In this document: positions 29,301-44,400 of the stretch, piece by piece | Layout of the letters: every line of letters begins with the position of its first letter | How positions within the stretch are numbered: position 1 is the first letter of the stretch | Assembly: GCA_947650365.1 (NCBI GenBank) | Contig: CANTAL010000095.1 | Span: 744,001 to 808,000, forward strand | Source: Chamaelirium japonicum | Lineage: Eukaryota > Streptophyta > Magnoliopsida > Liliales > Melanthiaceae | DNA: 64,000 nucleotides | Direction of reading: 5' to 3' | Translations under genes and position numbers: made by a program | Notes under the pieces: model-generated | The model's input: the letters and a program-made list of their open reading frames with translations, nothing else | What the model was told of the DNA's origin: nothing | Databases searched by the model: none

Positions 29301-29843
29301 GTATGAATGAATTAGAATGAATTCGTACGATCCATTCGTATTCATTCGCACGATCCATTCTAATTCATTCATACGATCCATTCTAATTCTTTCACACGAT
29401 CTATTCTGATCCATTCTACGATCCATTCTAATTCATTCGCACAATCCATTCTATTTCATTCGTACGATCCATTCTTACTCATTCGTATGATCCATTCTAA
29501 TTCATTCGCACGAATGTATCCATAATGGATCATACGAATGAGTAAGAATGGATCGTACGAATGAATTAGAATGGATTGTACGAATGAATTAGAATGGATC
29601 GTGCGAATGACTTAGAATGGATCGTACGAATGAATTAGAATGGATCGTACGAATGAACTAGAATGGATACATTCGTGCGAATGAATTAGAATGGATCGTA
29701 CGAATGAATTAGAATGGATCGTACGAATGAATTAGAATGGATCTTACGAATGAAATAGAATGGATTGTACGAATGAATTAGAATGGATCGTACGAATGAA
29801 ATATAATAGATTGTACGAATGAATTAGAATGGATCGTACGAAT
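26359..29843. repeat. 3.5-kb segment, second copy of a near-identical duplication
   Basis: Copy of 21,244-24,728 displaced by exactly 5,115 bp, with switches at the same relative positions (near 27,284, 28,515, 29,151, 29,325 and 29,525). The very low divergence contrasts with the several-percent divergence between ordinary neighbouring units and points to a recent event or an assembly effect. Confidence 0.9.
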
Positions 29844-32800
29844 GAATTAGAATGTGTACGAATGAATTAGAATTGATCCTACGAATGAATTAGAATAGAT
29901 CGTGTGAAAGAATTAGAATGGATTGATTGAATGAATTAGAATGAATTCGTACGATCCATTCGAATTCATTCGCACGATCCATTCTAATTCATTCAAACGA
30001 TCAATACTAATTCATTCATACAATCCATTCTAATTCTTTCACACGATCCATTCTAATTCATTCGTAGGATCCATTCCAATTCATTCGTACAATCTATTCT
30101 ATTTCATTCGTACGATCCATTCTTACTCATTCATATGATCCATTCTAATTCATTCGGACGAATGTATCCATTCTATTTTATTCGTACGATCCATTCTAAT
30201 TCATTCGTACGATCCATTCTAATTCATTCGTACGATCCATTCTAATTCATTCGTCCGATCCATTCTAATTTATTCGCACGAATGTATCCATTCTAATTCA
30301 TTCGTACGATCCATTCTAATTTATTCGTACGATCCATTCTATTCTAGTTCATTCGTACGATCCATTCTAATTCATTCGTACGATCCATTCTAATTCATTC
30401 GCACGATCCATTCTAATTCATTCGTACGATCAATTCTAATTAATTCGCAGGAATGTATCCATTCTAATTCATTCGTACGATCCATTCTAATTCATTCATA
30501 CGATCCATTCTAATTCATTCATACAATCCATTCTAATTCTCTCACACGATCTATTTAATTCATTCGTAGAATCCATTCTAATTCATTCGTACACATTCTA
30601 ATTCATTCGTACGATCCATTCTAATTCATTCGTACGATCCATTCTAATTCATTCGCACGATCCATTCTATTTCATTCGTACGATCAATTCTTACTCATTC
30701 GTATGATCCATTCTAATTCATTTGCACGAATGTATCCATAATGGATCATACGAATGAGTAAGAATGGATCATACGAATGAAATAGAATGGATTGTGCGAA
30801 TGAATTAGAATGGACCGTACGAATGAATTAGACGTACGAATGAATTAGAATGGATACATTCGTGCGAATAAATTAGAATGGATCATACGAATGAGTGATC
30901 CATTCTAATTCATTCGTACGATCCATTCTAATTCATTCATACGATCCATTCTAATTCATTCGCACAAATGTATCTATTCTAATTCATTCGTAAGATCCAT
31001 TCTAATTCATTCGTACGATCCATTCTAATTCATTCTTACGATCCATTCTAATTCCTTCGTACGATCCATTCTAATTCATTCGTACGATCCATTCTAATTC
31101 ATTCGTATGATCCATTCTAATTAATTCGTATGATCCATTCTAATTAATTCGTACGATCCATTCTAATTCATTCGTGTGAATTAGAATGGATCATACGAAG
31201 GAATTAGAATAGATCGTACGAATGAATTAGAATGGATCGTACGAAAGAATTAGAATGGATCGTACGAATGAATTAGAATGGATCGTACGAATGAATTAGA
31301 ATGGCTCGTACGAAGGAATTAGAATGGATCGTACGAATGAATTAGAATGGATCGTACGAATGAACTAGAATGGATACATTCGTGCGAATGAATTAGAATG
31401 GATCGTACGAATGAATTAGAATGGATCGTACGAATGAATTAGAATGGATACATTCGCGAATGAATTAGAATGGATCGTACGAATGAATTAGAATGGATCA
31501 TACGAATGAATTAGAATGGATCTTACGAATGAATTATAATGGATCGTACGAATGAATTAGAATGGATCGTACGAATGAATTAGAATGGATACATTTGTGC
31601 GAATGAATTAGAATGGATCGTACGAATGAATTAGAATGGATCGTACGAATGAATTAGAATGGATCATACGAATGAGTAAGAATGGATCATACGAATGAAT
31701 TAGAATGGATCATGTGAAAGAATTAGAATGGATCGTACGAATGAATTAGAATGGATCGTGCGAATGAATTAGAATGGATCGTACGAATGAATTAGAATGG
31801 ATACATTTGTGCGAATGAATTAGAATGGATCGTACGAATGAATTAGAATGGATCGTGTGAAAGAATTAGAATGGATTGTACGAATGAATTAGAATGGATC
31901 CGATGAATGAATTAGAATGGATCGTACGAATGAATTAGAATGGATCAAATGAATGAATTAGAATGTACGAATGGATTAGAATGGATCGTACGAATGGATT
32001 AGAATGGATACATTCGTGCGAATGAATTAGAATGGATCCATGCTAATTCATTCGTTCGATCAATTCTAATTCATTAGCATGATCCATTCTAATTCATTCG
32101 TACGATCCATTCTAATTCATTTGCACGATCCATTCTAATTCATTCGTACGAATGTATCCATTCTAATTCATTCGCACGAATGTATCCATTCTAATTCATT
32201 TGCACGATCCATTCTAATTCATTCGCACGAATGTATCCATTCTAATTCATTCGTACGATCCATTCTAATTCATTCATACGATCTATTCTAATTCATTCAT
32301 ACAATCCATTCTAATTCTTTCACACGATCTATTCTAATTCATTCGTACGATCCATTCTAATTCATTCGCACAATCCATTCTATTTCATTCGTACGATCCA
32401 TTCTTACTCATTCGTATGATCCATTCTAATTCATTCGGACAAATGTATCCATTCTAATTCATTAGTCTGATCCATTCTCATTCATTCGCACGAATGTATC
32501 CATTCTAATTCATTCGTACGATCCATTCTAATTCATTCGTACTATCCATTCTAATTCATTCGTAAGATCCATTCTAATTCATTCGTACGATCCATTCTAA
32601 TTCCTTCGTACGATCCATTCTAATTCATTCGTACGATCCATTCTAATTCATTCGGACGATCCATTCTAATTCCTTCGTACGATCCATTCTAATTCATTCG
32701 TACGATCCATTCTAATTCATTCGCGCAATCTATTCTAATTCATTCGTATGATCCATTCTAATTCATTCGTACGATCCATTCTAATTCATTCGCACGATCC

Positions 32801-34257
32801 ATTCTAATTCATTCGCGCAATCTATTCTAATTCATTCGCACGATTCATTCTAATTCATTCATAAGATCCATTCTAATTCTTTCACACGATCCATTCTAAT
32901 TCATTCGTACGATCCATTCTAATTCATTCGTACGATCCATTCTAATTCATTCGCACGAATGTATCCATTCTAGTTCATTCGTAGGATCCATTCTAATTCA
33001 TTCATACGATCTATTCTAATTCATTCGCACGATCCATTCTAATTCATTTGCATGATCCATTCTAATTCATTCGTACGAATGAATTAGAATGGATACATTC
33101 GTGCGAATGAATTAGAATGGATCGTACCAATGAGTAAGAATGGATTGTACGAATGAAATAGAATGGATTGTGCGAATGAATTACAATGGATCGTACGAAT
33201 GAATTAGAATGGATCGTGTGAAAGAATTAGAATGGATTGTATGAATGAATTAGAATAGATCGTATGAATGAATTAGAATGGATCGTATGAGTGAATTAGA
33301 ATGGATACGAAGGAATTAGAATGGATCGTACGAAGGAATTAGAATGGATCATACGAATGAAATAGAATGGATCATACGAAGGAATTAGAATGGATCGTAC
33401 GAAGGAATTAGAATGGATCGTACAAATGAATTAGAATGGATATATTCGTGCAAATGAATTAGAATGGATCGTATGAATGAATTAGAATGGATCATTCGTA
33501 TGATCCATTCTAACTCATTCGGTGGATCCAATCTAATTCATTCGTACGATCCATTCTAATTCATTCCCACGATCCATTCTAATTTATTCGTATGATCCAT
33601 TCTAATTCATTCGTACGATCTATTTCTAATTCATTCGCACGAATGTAACCATTCTAATTTATTCATACCATCCATTCTAATTCATTCGTACGATCCATTC
33701 TAATTTACTCATACGATCCATTCTAATACATTCATACGATCCATTCTAATTCATTTGCACGAATATATCTATTCTAATTCATTCATAAGATCCATTCTAA
33801 TTCATTCGTACGATCCATTCTAATTCATTCATACGATCCATTCTAATTCATTCGTACGATCCATTTTAATTCATTCGCACGATCCATCTAATTCATTCGT
33901 ACGATCAATTCTAATTCATTCGCACGAATGTATCCATTCTAATTCATTCATACGATCCATTCTAATTCATTCGTACGATCCATTCTAATTCACTCATACG
34001 ATCCATTCTAATACATTCATACGATCCATTCTAATTCATTTGCACGAATATATCCATTCTAATTCATTCGTACGATCCATTCTAATTCCTTCGTACGTTC
34101 CATTCTAATTCATTCGTACGATCTATTCTAATTCATTCGTACGATCCATTCTAATTCATTCGTACGATCCATTCTAATTCCTTCATACGATCCATTCTAA
34201 TTCATTCGTACGATCCATTTTTATTCATTCGTACAATCTATTCTAATTCATTCGTAC
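29844..34257. repeat. Mosaic satellite with short alternating blocks
   Basis: Strand switches near 29,950, 30,739, 30,898, 31,175, 32,038, 33,080 and 33,495. Blocks are 0.15-1.1 kb long and show no simple period. The pieces resemble parts of both the 3.1-kb and 7.1-kb units, as expected of a rearranged zone. Nothing but satellite is seen. Confidence 0.8.
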
Positions 34258-37200
34258 GAATGGATACATTCGTGTGAATGAATTAGAATGGATCGTACGA
34301 ATGAGTAAGAATGGATCGTACGAATGAAATAGAATGGATTGCACGAATGAATTAGAATGGATCGTACGAATGAATTAGAATGGATCGTGTGAAAGAATTA
34401 GAATGGATTGTATGAATGAATTAGAATGGATCGTACGAATGAATTAGAATGGATCGTACGAATGAATTAGAATAGATCGTACGAATGAATTAGAATGGAT
34501 CATACGAAGGAATTAGAATGGATGGTACGAATGAATTAGAATGGATATATTCGTGCAAATGAATTAGAATGGATCGTATGAATGTATTAGAATGGATCGT
34601 ATGAGTGAATTACAATGGATCGTACGAATGAATTAGAATGGATCGTATGAATGAATTAGAATGGATACATTCGTGTGAATGAATTAGAATGGATCGTATG
34701 AATGAATTAGAATAGATTTTGTGAATGAATTAGAACTGATCGTACGAATGAATTAGAATGGATACATTCGTGCGAATGAATTAGAATGGATTGTATGAAT
34801 GAATTAGAATGGATCGTACGAATGAATTAGAATGGATCGTATGAGTGAATTATAATGGATACGAAGGAATTAGAATGGATCGTACGAATGAATTAGAATG
34901 GATCGTACGAAGGAATTAGAAGGGATCGTATGAATGAATTTGAATGGATCGTACGAATGAATTAGAATAGATCGTACGAATGAATTAGAATGGATCGTAC
35001 GAAGGAATTAGAATGGATCGTACGAATGAATTAGAATGGATCGTACGAATGAACTAGAATGGATACATTCTTGCGAATGAATTAGAATGGATCGTACGAA
35101 TGAATTAGAATGGATCGTACGAATGAATTAGAATGGATCTTACGAATGAATTAGAATGGATCGTACGAATGAATTAGAATGGATCGTACGAATGAATTAG
35201 AATGGATACATTCGTGCGAATGAATTAGAATGGATAGGACGAATGAATTAGAATAGATCGTACGAATGAATTAGAATGGATCGTACGAATGAATTAGAAT
35301 GGATCGTATGAATAAATTAGAATGGATACATTCGTCCGAATGAATTAGAATGGATCATACGAATGAGTAAGAATGGATCGTACGAATGTATTAGAATAGA
35401 TTGTACGAATGAATTAGAATGGATTAGACGAATGAATTAGAATGGATCGTGTGAAAGAATTAGAATGGATTGTATGAATGAATTAGAATGGATCGTATGA
35501 ATGAATTAGAATGGATCGTGCGAATGAATTCGAATGGATCGTACGAATTCATTCTAATTCATTCATACAATCCATTCTAATTCTTTCACACGATCTATTC
35601 TAATTCATTCGTAGGATCCATTCTAATTCATTCGTACAATCTATTCTATTTCATTCGTACGATCCATTCATACTCATTCGTATGATCCATTCTAATTCAT
35701 TCGGACGAATGTATCCAATCTAATTTATTCGTACGATCCATTCTAATTCATTCGTACGATCCATTCTAATTCATTCGTACGATCCATTCTAATTCATTCG
35801 TACGATCCATTCTAATTCATTCGTACAAATGTATCCATTCTAATTCATTCGTACGAAGGAATTAGAATGGATCGTACGAATGAATTAGAATGGATCGTAC
35901 AAATGAATTAGAATGGATCGTACGAATGAATTAGAATGGATCGTATGAATGAATTAGAATAGATATATTCGTGCAAATGAATTAGAATGGATCGTATGAA
36001 TGTATTAGAATGGATCGTATGAGTGAATTAGAATGGATCGTACGAATGAATTAGAATGGATGGTTTGAATAAATTAGAATGGTTACATTCGTGCGAATGA
36101 ATTAGAAATAGATCGTACGAATGAATTAGAATGGATCATACGAATAAATTAGAATGGATCGTGGGAATGAATTAGAATGGATCGTACGAATGAATTAGAT
36201 TGGATCCACCGAATGAGTTAGAAATGATCATACGAATGATCCATTCTAATTCATTCATACGATCCATTCTAATTCATTTGCACGAATATATCCATTCTAA
36301 TTCATTCGTAGGATCCATTCTAATTCTTTCGTACGATCCATTCTAATTCCTTCGTACGATCCATTCTAATTCCTTCGTACGATCCATTCTATTTCATTCG
36401 TATGATCCATTCTAATTCCTTCGTACGATCCATTCTAATTCCTTCTTATCCATTCTAATTCACTCATACGATCCATTCTAATTCATTCATACGATCTATT
36501 CTAATTCATTCATACAATCCATTCTAATTCTTTCACACGATCCATTCTAATTCATTCGTACGATCCATTCTAATTCATTCGCACAATCCATTCTATTTCA
36601 TTCGTACGATCCATTCTTACTCATTGGTACGATCCATTCTAATTCATTCGCACAAATGTATCCATTCTAATTCATTCGTACGAATGAATTAGAATGGATC
36701 ATGCAAATGAATTAGAATAGATCGTGCGAATGAATTAGAATAGATCGTATGAATGAATTAGAATGGATCCTACGAATGAACTAGAATGGATACATTCGTG
36801 CGAATGAATTAGAATGGATCGTACGAATGAATTAGAATGGATCGTACGAATGAATTAGAATGGATCGTGTGAAAGAATTAGAATGGATCTTACGAATGAA
36901 TTAGAATGGATCGTGCGAATGAATTAGAATAGATTGCGCGAATGAATTAGAATGGATCGTGCGAATGAATTAGAATGGATCGTACGAATGAATTAGAATG
37001 GATCGTACGAATGAATTAGAATAGATTGCGCGAATGAATTAGAATGGATCGTACGAATGAATTAGAATGGATCGTACGAAGGAATTAGAATGGATCGTAC
37101 GAATGAATTAGAATAGATCGTACGAATGAATTAGAATGGATCGTACGAAGGAATTAGAATGGATCGTACGAATGAATCAGAATGGATCTTACGAATGAAT

Positions 37201-40200
37201 TAGAATGGATCGTACGAATGAATTAGAATGGATCGTACGAATGAATTAGAATGGATACATTCGTGTGAATGAATGAGAATGGATCAGACTAATGAATTAG
37301 AATGGATACATTTGTCCGAATGAATTAGAATGGATCATACGAATGAGTAAGAATGGATCGTACGAATGAAATAGAATGGATTGTGCGAATGAATTAGAAT
37401 GGATCGTACGAATGAATTAGAATGGATCGTGTGAAATAATTAGAATGGATTGTATGAATGAATTAGAATAGATCGTATGAATGAATTAGAATGGATCGTA
37501 CGAATGAATTAGAATGGATACATTCGTGCGAATGAATTAGAATGGATCGTGCAAATGAATTAGAATGGATACATTCGTGCGAATGAATTAGAATGGATAC
37601 ATTCGTACGAATGAATTAGAATGGATCGTGCAAATGAATTAGAATGGATCGTACGAATGAATTAGAATGGATCATGCTAATGAATTAGAATTGATCGAAC
37701 GAATGAATTAGCATGGATCGTGCTAATGAATTAGAATGGAACGTACGAATGAATTAGAATGGATCGTGTGAAAGAATTAGAATGGATTGTAAGAATGAAT
37801 TAGAATGAATTCGTACGATCCATTCGAATTCATTCGCACGATCCATTCTAATTCATTCATACGATCCATTCTAATTCATTCATACAATCCATTCTAATTC
37901 TTTCACACGATCCATTCTAATTCATTCGTAGGATCCATTCTAATTCATTCGTACAATCTATTCTATTTCATTCGTACGATCCATTCTTACTCATTCGTAT
38001 GATCCATTCTAATTCATTCGGACGAATGTATCCATTCTAATTTATTCGTACGATCCATTCTAATTCATTCGTACGATCCATTCTAATTCATTCGTACGAT
38101 CCATTCTAATTCATTCGTCCGATCCATTCTAATTCATTCGCACGAATGTATCCATTCTAATTCATTCGTACGATCCATTCTAATTCATTCGTACGATCCA
38201 TTCTAATTCATTCGTAAGATCCATTCTAATTTATTTGTACGATCCATTCTAATTCATTCGTACGATCCATTCTAATTCATTCGCACAAATGTATCCATTC
38301 TAGTTCATTCGTACGATCCATTCTAATTCATTCGTACGAACCATTCTAATTCATTCGCACGATCCATTCTAATTCATTCGTACAATCCATTCTATTTCAT
38401 TCGTACGATCCATTCTTACTCATTCGTATGATCCATTATGGATACATTCGTGCGAATGAATAAGAATGGATCATACGAATGAGTAAGAATGGATCGTACG
38501 AATGAAATAGAATGGATTGTACGAATGAATTAGAATGGATCGTAGAATGGATCAAAATAGATCGTGTGAAAGAATTAGAATGGATCGTATGAATGAATTA
38601 GAATGGATCGTGCGAATGAATTCGAATGGATCGTACGAATTCATTCTAATTCATTCATACAATCCATTCTAATTCTTTCACACGATCTATTCTGATCCAT
38701 TCTACGATCCTTTCTAATTCATTCGCACAATCCATTCTATTTCATTCGTACGATCCATTCTTACTCATTCGTATGATCCATTCTAATTCATTCGCACGAA
38801 TGTATCCATAATGGATCATACGAATGAGTAAGAATGGATCGTACGAATGAAATACGTACGAATGAATTAGAATGGATACATTCGTGCGAATGAATTAGAA
38901 TGGATACATTCGTGCGAAAGAATTAGAATAGATCGTATGAATGAATTAGAATGGATCCTATGAATGAACTAGAATGGATCGTGCGAATGAATTAGAATGG
39001 ATCGTGCGAATGAATTAGAATGGATCGTACGAATGAATTAGAATAGATCGTACGAATGAATTAGAATGGATCGTACGAAGGAATTAGAATGGATCGTACG
39101 AATGAATTAGAATGGATATATTCGTGCAAATGAATTAGAATGGATCGTGCGAATGAATTAGAATGGATCGTACGAATGAATTAGAATGGATCGTACGAAT
39201 GAATTAGAATGGATCTTACGAATGAATTAGAATGGATCGTACGAATGAATTAGAATGGATCGTACGAATGAATTAGAATGGATACATTCTTGCGAATGAA
39301 TTAGAATGGATCGGACGAATGAATTAGAATGGATCGTACGAATGAATTAGAATGGATCAAATGAATGAATTAGAATGGTTACATTCATACGAATGAATTA
39401 GAATGGATCGTACGAATGGATTAGAATGGATCGTATGAATGGATTAGAATGGATACATTCGAGCGAATGAATTAGAATGGATCGTACGAATGAATTAGAA
39501 TGGATCGTACGAATGGATTAGAATGGATCCTACGAATGGATTAGAATGGATACCTTTATGCATATGAATTAGAATGGATCGTACGAATGAATTAGAATGG
39601 ATCATATTAATGAATTAGAATAGATACATTCGTGCGAATGAATTAGAATGGATCGTACGAATGAATTAGAATGGATCGTACGAATGAATTAGAATGAATC
39701 GTATGAATTAGAATGGATCGTATGAATGTATTAGAATGGATCGTATGAATGTATTAGAATGGATCGTATGAGTGAATTAGAATGGATCGTACGAATAAAT
39801 TAGAATGGATACATTCGTCCGAATGAATTAGAATGGATCATACGAATGAGTAAGAATGGATCGTACGAATGAAATAGAATAGATTGTACGAATGAATTAG
39901 AATGGATCCTATGAAATAATTAGAATGGATCATGTGAAAGAATTAGAATGGATCGTACGAAGGAATTAGAATGGATCGTACGAATGAATTAGAATGGATC
40001 GTATGAGTGGATTAGAATGGATAGTGCGAATGAATTAGAATGGATCGTATGAATGAATTAGAATGGATCGTGCGAATGAATTCGAATGGATCGTACGAAT
40101 GAGGAAGAATGGATCGTACGAATGAATTAGAATGGATGGTATGAATAAATTAGAATGGTTACATTCGTGCGAATGAATTAGAAATAGATCGTACGAATGA

Positions 40201-41400
40201 ATTAGAATGGATCGTATGAATAAATTAGAATGGATCATGGGAATGAATTAGAATGGATCGTACGAATGAATTAGAATGGATCCACCGAATGAGTTAGAAT
40301 GGATCATACGATTGAATTAGAATGGATTGTACGAATGAATTAGAATGGATTGTGCGAATGAATTAGAATGGATCGAATGAATGAATAAGAATGGATGAAA
40401 TAGAATGGATCGTATGAATGAATTCGAATGGATACATTCGTGTGAATGAATTAGAATCGATCATATGAATGAATTAGAATAGATTTTGTGAATGAATTAG
40501 AACTGATCGTACGAATGAATTAGAATGGATACATTCGTGCGAATGAATTAGAATGGATTGTATGAATGAATTAGAATGGATCGTACGAATGAACTAGAAT
40601 GGATACATTCGTGCGAATGAATTAGAATGGATCGTACGATTGAATTAGAATGGATCGTACGAATGAATTAGAATGGATCTTACGAATGAATTAGAATGGA
40701 TCGTACGAATGAATTAGAATGGATCGTACGAATGAATTAGAATGGATACATTCGTGCGAATGAATTAGAATGGATCGGACGAATGAATTAGAATGGATCG
40801 TACGAATGAATTAGAATGGATCGTACGAATAAATTAGAATGGATACATTCGTCCGAATGAATTAGAATGGATCATACGAATGAGTAAGAATGGATCGTAC
40901 GAATGAAATAGAATAGATTATACGAATGAATTAGAATGGATCCTCGAAATAATTAGAATGGATCATGTGAAAGAATTAGAATGGATCGTACGAAGGAATT
41001 AGAATGGATCGTACGAATGAATTAGAATGGATCGTATGAGTGAATTAGAATGGATAGTGCGAATGAATTAGAATGGATCATATGAATGAATTAGAATGGA
41101 TCGTGCGAATGAATTCGAATGGATCGTACGAATGAGTAAGAATGGATCGTACGAATGAAATAGAATGGATCGTACGAATGAATTAGAATGGATCGTACGA
41201 ATAAATTAGAATGGATACATTCGTCCGAATGAATTAGAATGGATCGTACGAATGAAATAGAATAGATTGTACGAATGAATTAGAATGGATCCTACGAATG
41301 AATTAGAATGGATCGTGTGAAAGAATTAGAATGGATTGTATGAATGAATTAGAATGGATTGTATAAATGAATTAGAATGGATCCTATGAATGAATTAGAA
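34258..41400. repeat. ~7.1-kb higher-order unit, first copy
   Basis: Strand switches near 35,547, 35,854, 36,239, 36,680, 37,815, 38,437, 38,639 and 38,813 are mirrored one for one in the next copy about 7.1-7.2 kb on. The AGATTTTGTG marker lies at 34,714 and 40,481. The outer limits are approximate because the long + block continues across them. Confidence 0.8.
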
Positions 41401-44400
41401 TGGATCGTGCGAATGAATTAGAATGGATCGTACGAATGAATTAGAATGGATCGTGCTAATGAATTAGAATTGATCGAACGAATGAATTAGCATGGATCGT
41501 GCTAATGAATTAGAATGGAACGTACGAATGAATTAGAATGGATTGTGTGAAAGAATTAGAATGGATTGTATGAATGAATTAGAATGGATCGTACGAATGA
41601 ATTAGAATGGATCGTACGAATGAATTAGAATGGATCGTACGAATGAATAAGAATAGATCGTATGAATGAATTAGAATGGATCGTACGAAGGAATTAGAAT
41701 GGATCGTACGAATGAATTAGAATGGATATATTCGTGCAAATGAATTAGAATGGATCGTATGAATGTATTAGAATGGATCGTATGAGTGAATTAGAATGGA
41801 TCGTACGAATGAATTAGAATGGATCGAATGAATAAATTAGAATGGATACATTCGTGTGAATGAATTAGAATGGATCGTATGAATGAATTATAATAGATTT
41901 TGTGAATGAATTAGAACTGATTGTACGAATTAATTAGAATGGATACATTCGTGCGAATGAATTAGAATGGATCGTACGAATGAATTAGAATGGATCGTAT
42001 GAGTGAATTAGAATGGATACGAAGGAATTAGAATGGATCGTACGAATGAATTAGAATGGATCGTACGAAGGAATTAGAATGGATCGTATGAATGAATTAG
42101 AATGGATCGTACGAATGAATTAGAATAGATCGTACGAATGAATTAGAATGGATCGTATGAAGGAATTAGAATGGATCGTACGAATGAATTAGAATGGATC
42201 GTACGAATCAACTAGAATGGATACATTCGTGCGAATGAATTAGAATGGATCGTACGAATGAATTAGAATGGATTGTACGAATGAATTAGAATGGATCTTA
42301 TGAAAGAATTAGAATGGATCGTACAAATGACTTAGAATGGATCGTACGAATGAATTAGAATGGATACATTCGTGCGAATGAATTAGAATGGATAGGACGA
42401 ATGAATTAGAATGGATCGTACGAATGAATTAGAATGGATCGTATGAATGAATTAGAATGGATCGTACGAATAAATTAGAATGGATACATTCGTCCGAATG
42501 AACTAGAATGGATCATACGAATGAGTAAGAATGGATCGTACGAATGTATTTGAATAGATTGTATGAATGAATTAGAATGGATTAGACGAATGAATTAGAA
42601 TGGATCGTGTGAAAGAATTAGAATGGATTGTATGAATGAATTAAACTGGATCGTATAAATGAATTAGAATGGATCGTGCGAATGAATTCGAATGGATCGT
42701 ACGAATTCATTCTAATTCATTCATACAATCCATTCAAATTCTTTCACACGATCTATTCTAATTTATTCGTAGGATCCATTCAAATTCATTCGTACAATCT
42801 ATTCTATTTCATTCGTACGATCCATTCATACTCATTCGTATGATCCATTCTAATTCATTCGGACGAATGTATCCATTCTAATTTATTCGTACGATCCATT
42901 CTAATTCATTCGTACGATCTATTCTAATTCCTTCGTACGATCCATTCTAATTCATTCGTACGATCCATTCTAATTCATTCATACAATCCATTCTAATTCA
43001 TTCGTACGATCCATTCTAATTCATTCGCACAAATGTATCCATTCTAATTCATTCGTACGAAGGAATTAGAATGGATCGTACGAATGAATTAGAATGGATC
43101 GTACAAATGAATTAGAATGGATCGTACGAATGAATTAGAATGGATCGTATGAATGAATTAGAATGGATATATTTGTGCAAATGAATTAGAATGGATCCTA
43201 TGAATGTATTAGAATGGATCGTATGAGTGAATTAGAATGGATCGTACGAATAAATTAGAATGGTTACATTCGTGCGAATGAATTAGATTAGATCGTACGA
43301 ATGAATTAGAATGGATCGTACGAATAAATTAGAATGGATCGTGGGAATGAATTAGAATGGATCGTACGAATGAATTAGAATGGATCCACCGAATGAGTTA
43401 GAATGGATAATACGAATGATCCATTCTAATTCATTCATACGATCCATTCTAATTCATTTGCATGAATATATCCATTCTAATTCATTCGTACGATCCATTC
43501 TAATTCCTTCGTACGATCCATTCTAATTCCTTCGTACGATCCATTCTATTTCATTCGTATGATCCATTCTAATTCCTTCGTACGATCCGTTCTAGTTCCT
43601 TCGTATCCATTCTAATTCACTCATACGATCCATTCTAATTCATTGATACGATCTATTCTAATTCATTCATACAATCCATTCTAATTCTTTCACACGATCC
43701 ATTCTAATTCATTCGTACGATCCATTCTAATTCATTCGCACAATCCATTCTATTTCATTCGTACGATCCATTCTTACTCATTGGTACGATCCATTCTAAT
43801 TCATTCGCACGAATGTATCCATTCTAATTCATTCATACAAATGAATTAGAATGGATCATACGAATGAATTAGAATGGATCGTGCGAATGAATTAGAATGG
43901 AACGTACGAATGAATTAGAATGGATCGTACGAATGAACTAGAATGGATACATTCGTGCGAATGAATTAGAATGGATCGTACGAATGAATTAGAATGGATC
44001 GTACGAATGAATTAGAATGGATCGTGTGAACGAATTAGAATGGATCGTACGAATGAATTAGAATGGATCGTGCGAATGAATTAGAATAGATTGCGCGAAT
44101 GAATTAAAATGGATCGTGCGAATGAATTAGAATGGATCGTACGAATGAATTAGAATGGATCGTACGAATGAATTAGAATAGATTGCGCGAATGAATTAGA
44201 ATGGATCGTACGAATGAATTAGAATGGATCGTACGAAGGAATTAGAATGGATCGTATGAATGAATTAGAAGGGATCGTACGAAGGAATTAGAATGGATCG
44301 TACGAATGAATTAGAATGGATCGTACGAATGAATTAGAATGGATACATTCGTGCGAATGAATTAGAATGGATCGGACGAATGAATTAGAATGGATACATT

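Noticed and set aside
40035-40238. 67-residue open frame on the minus strand (MIHSNLFIRSILIHSYD...)
   Set aside because: Direct translation of satellite monomers with repeated IHS/SIL words; no start context, domain or independent support.
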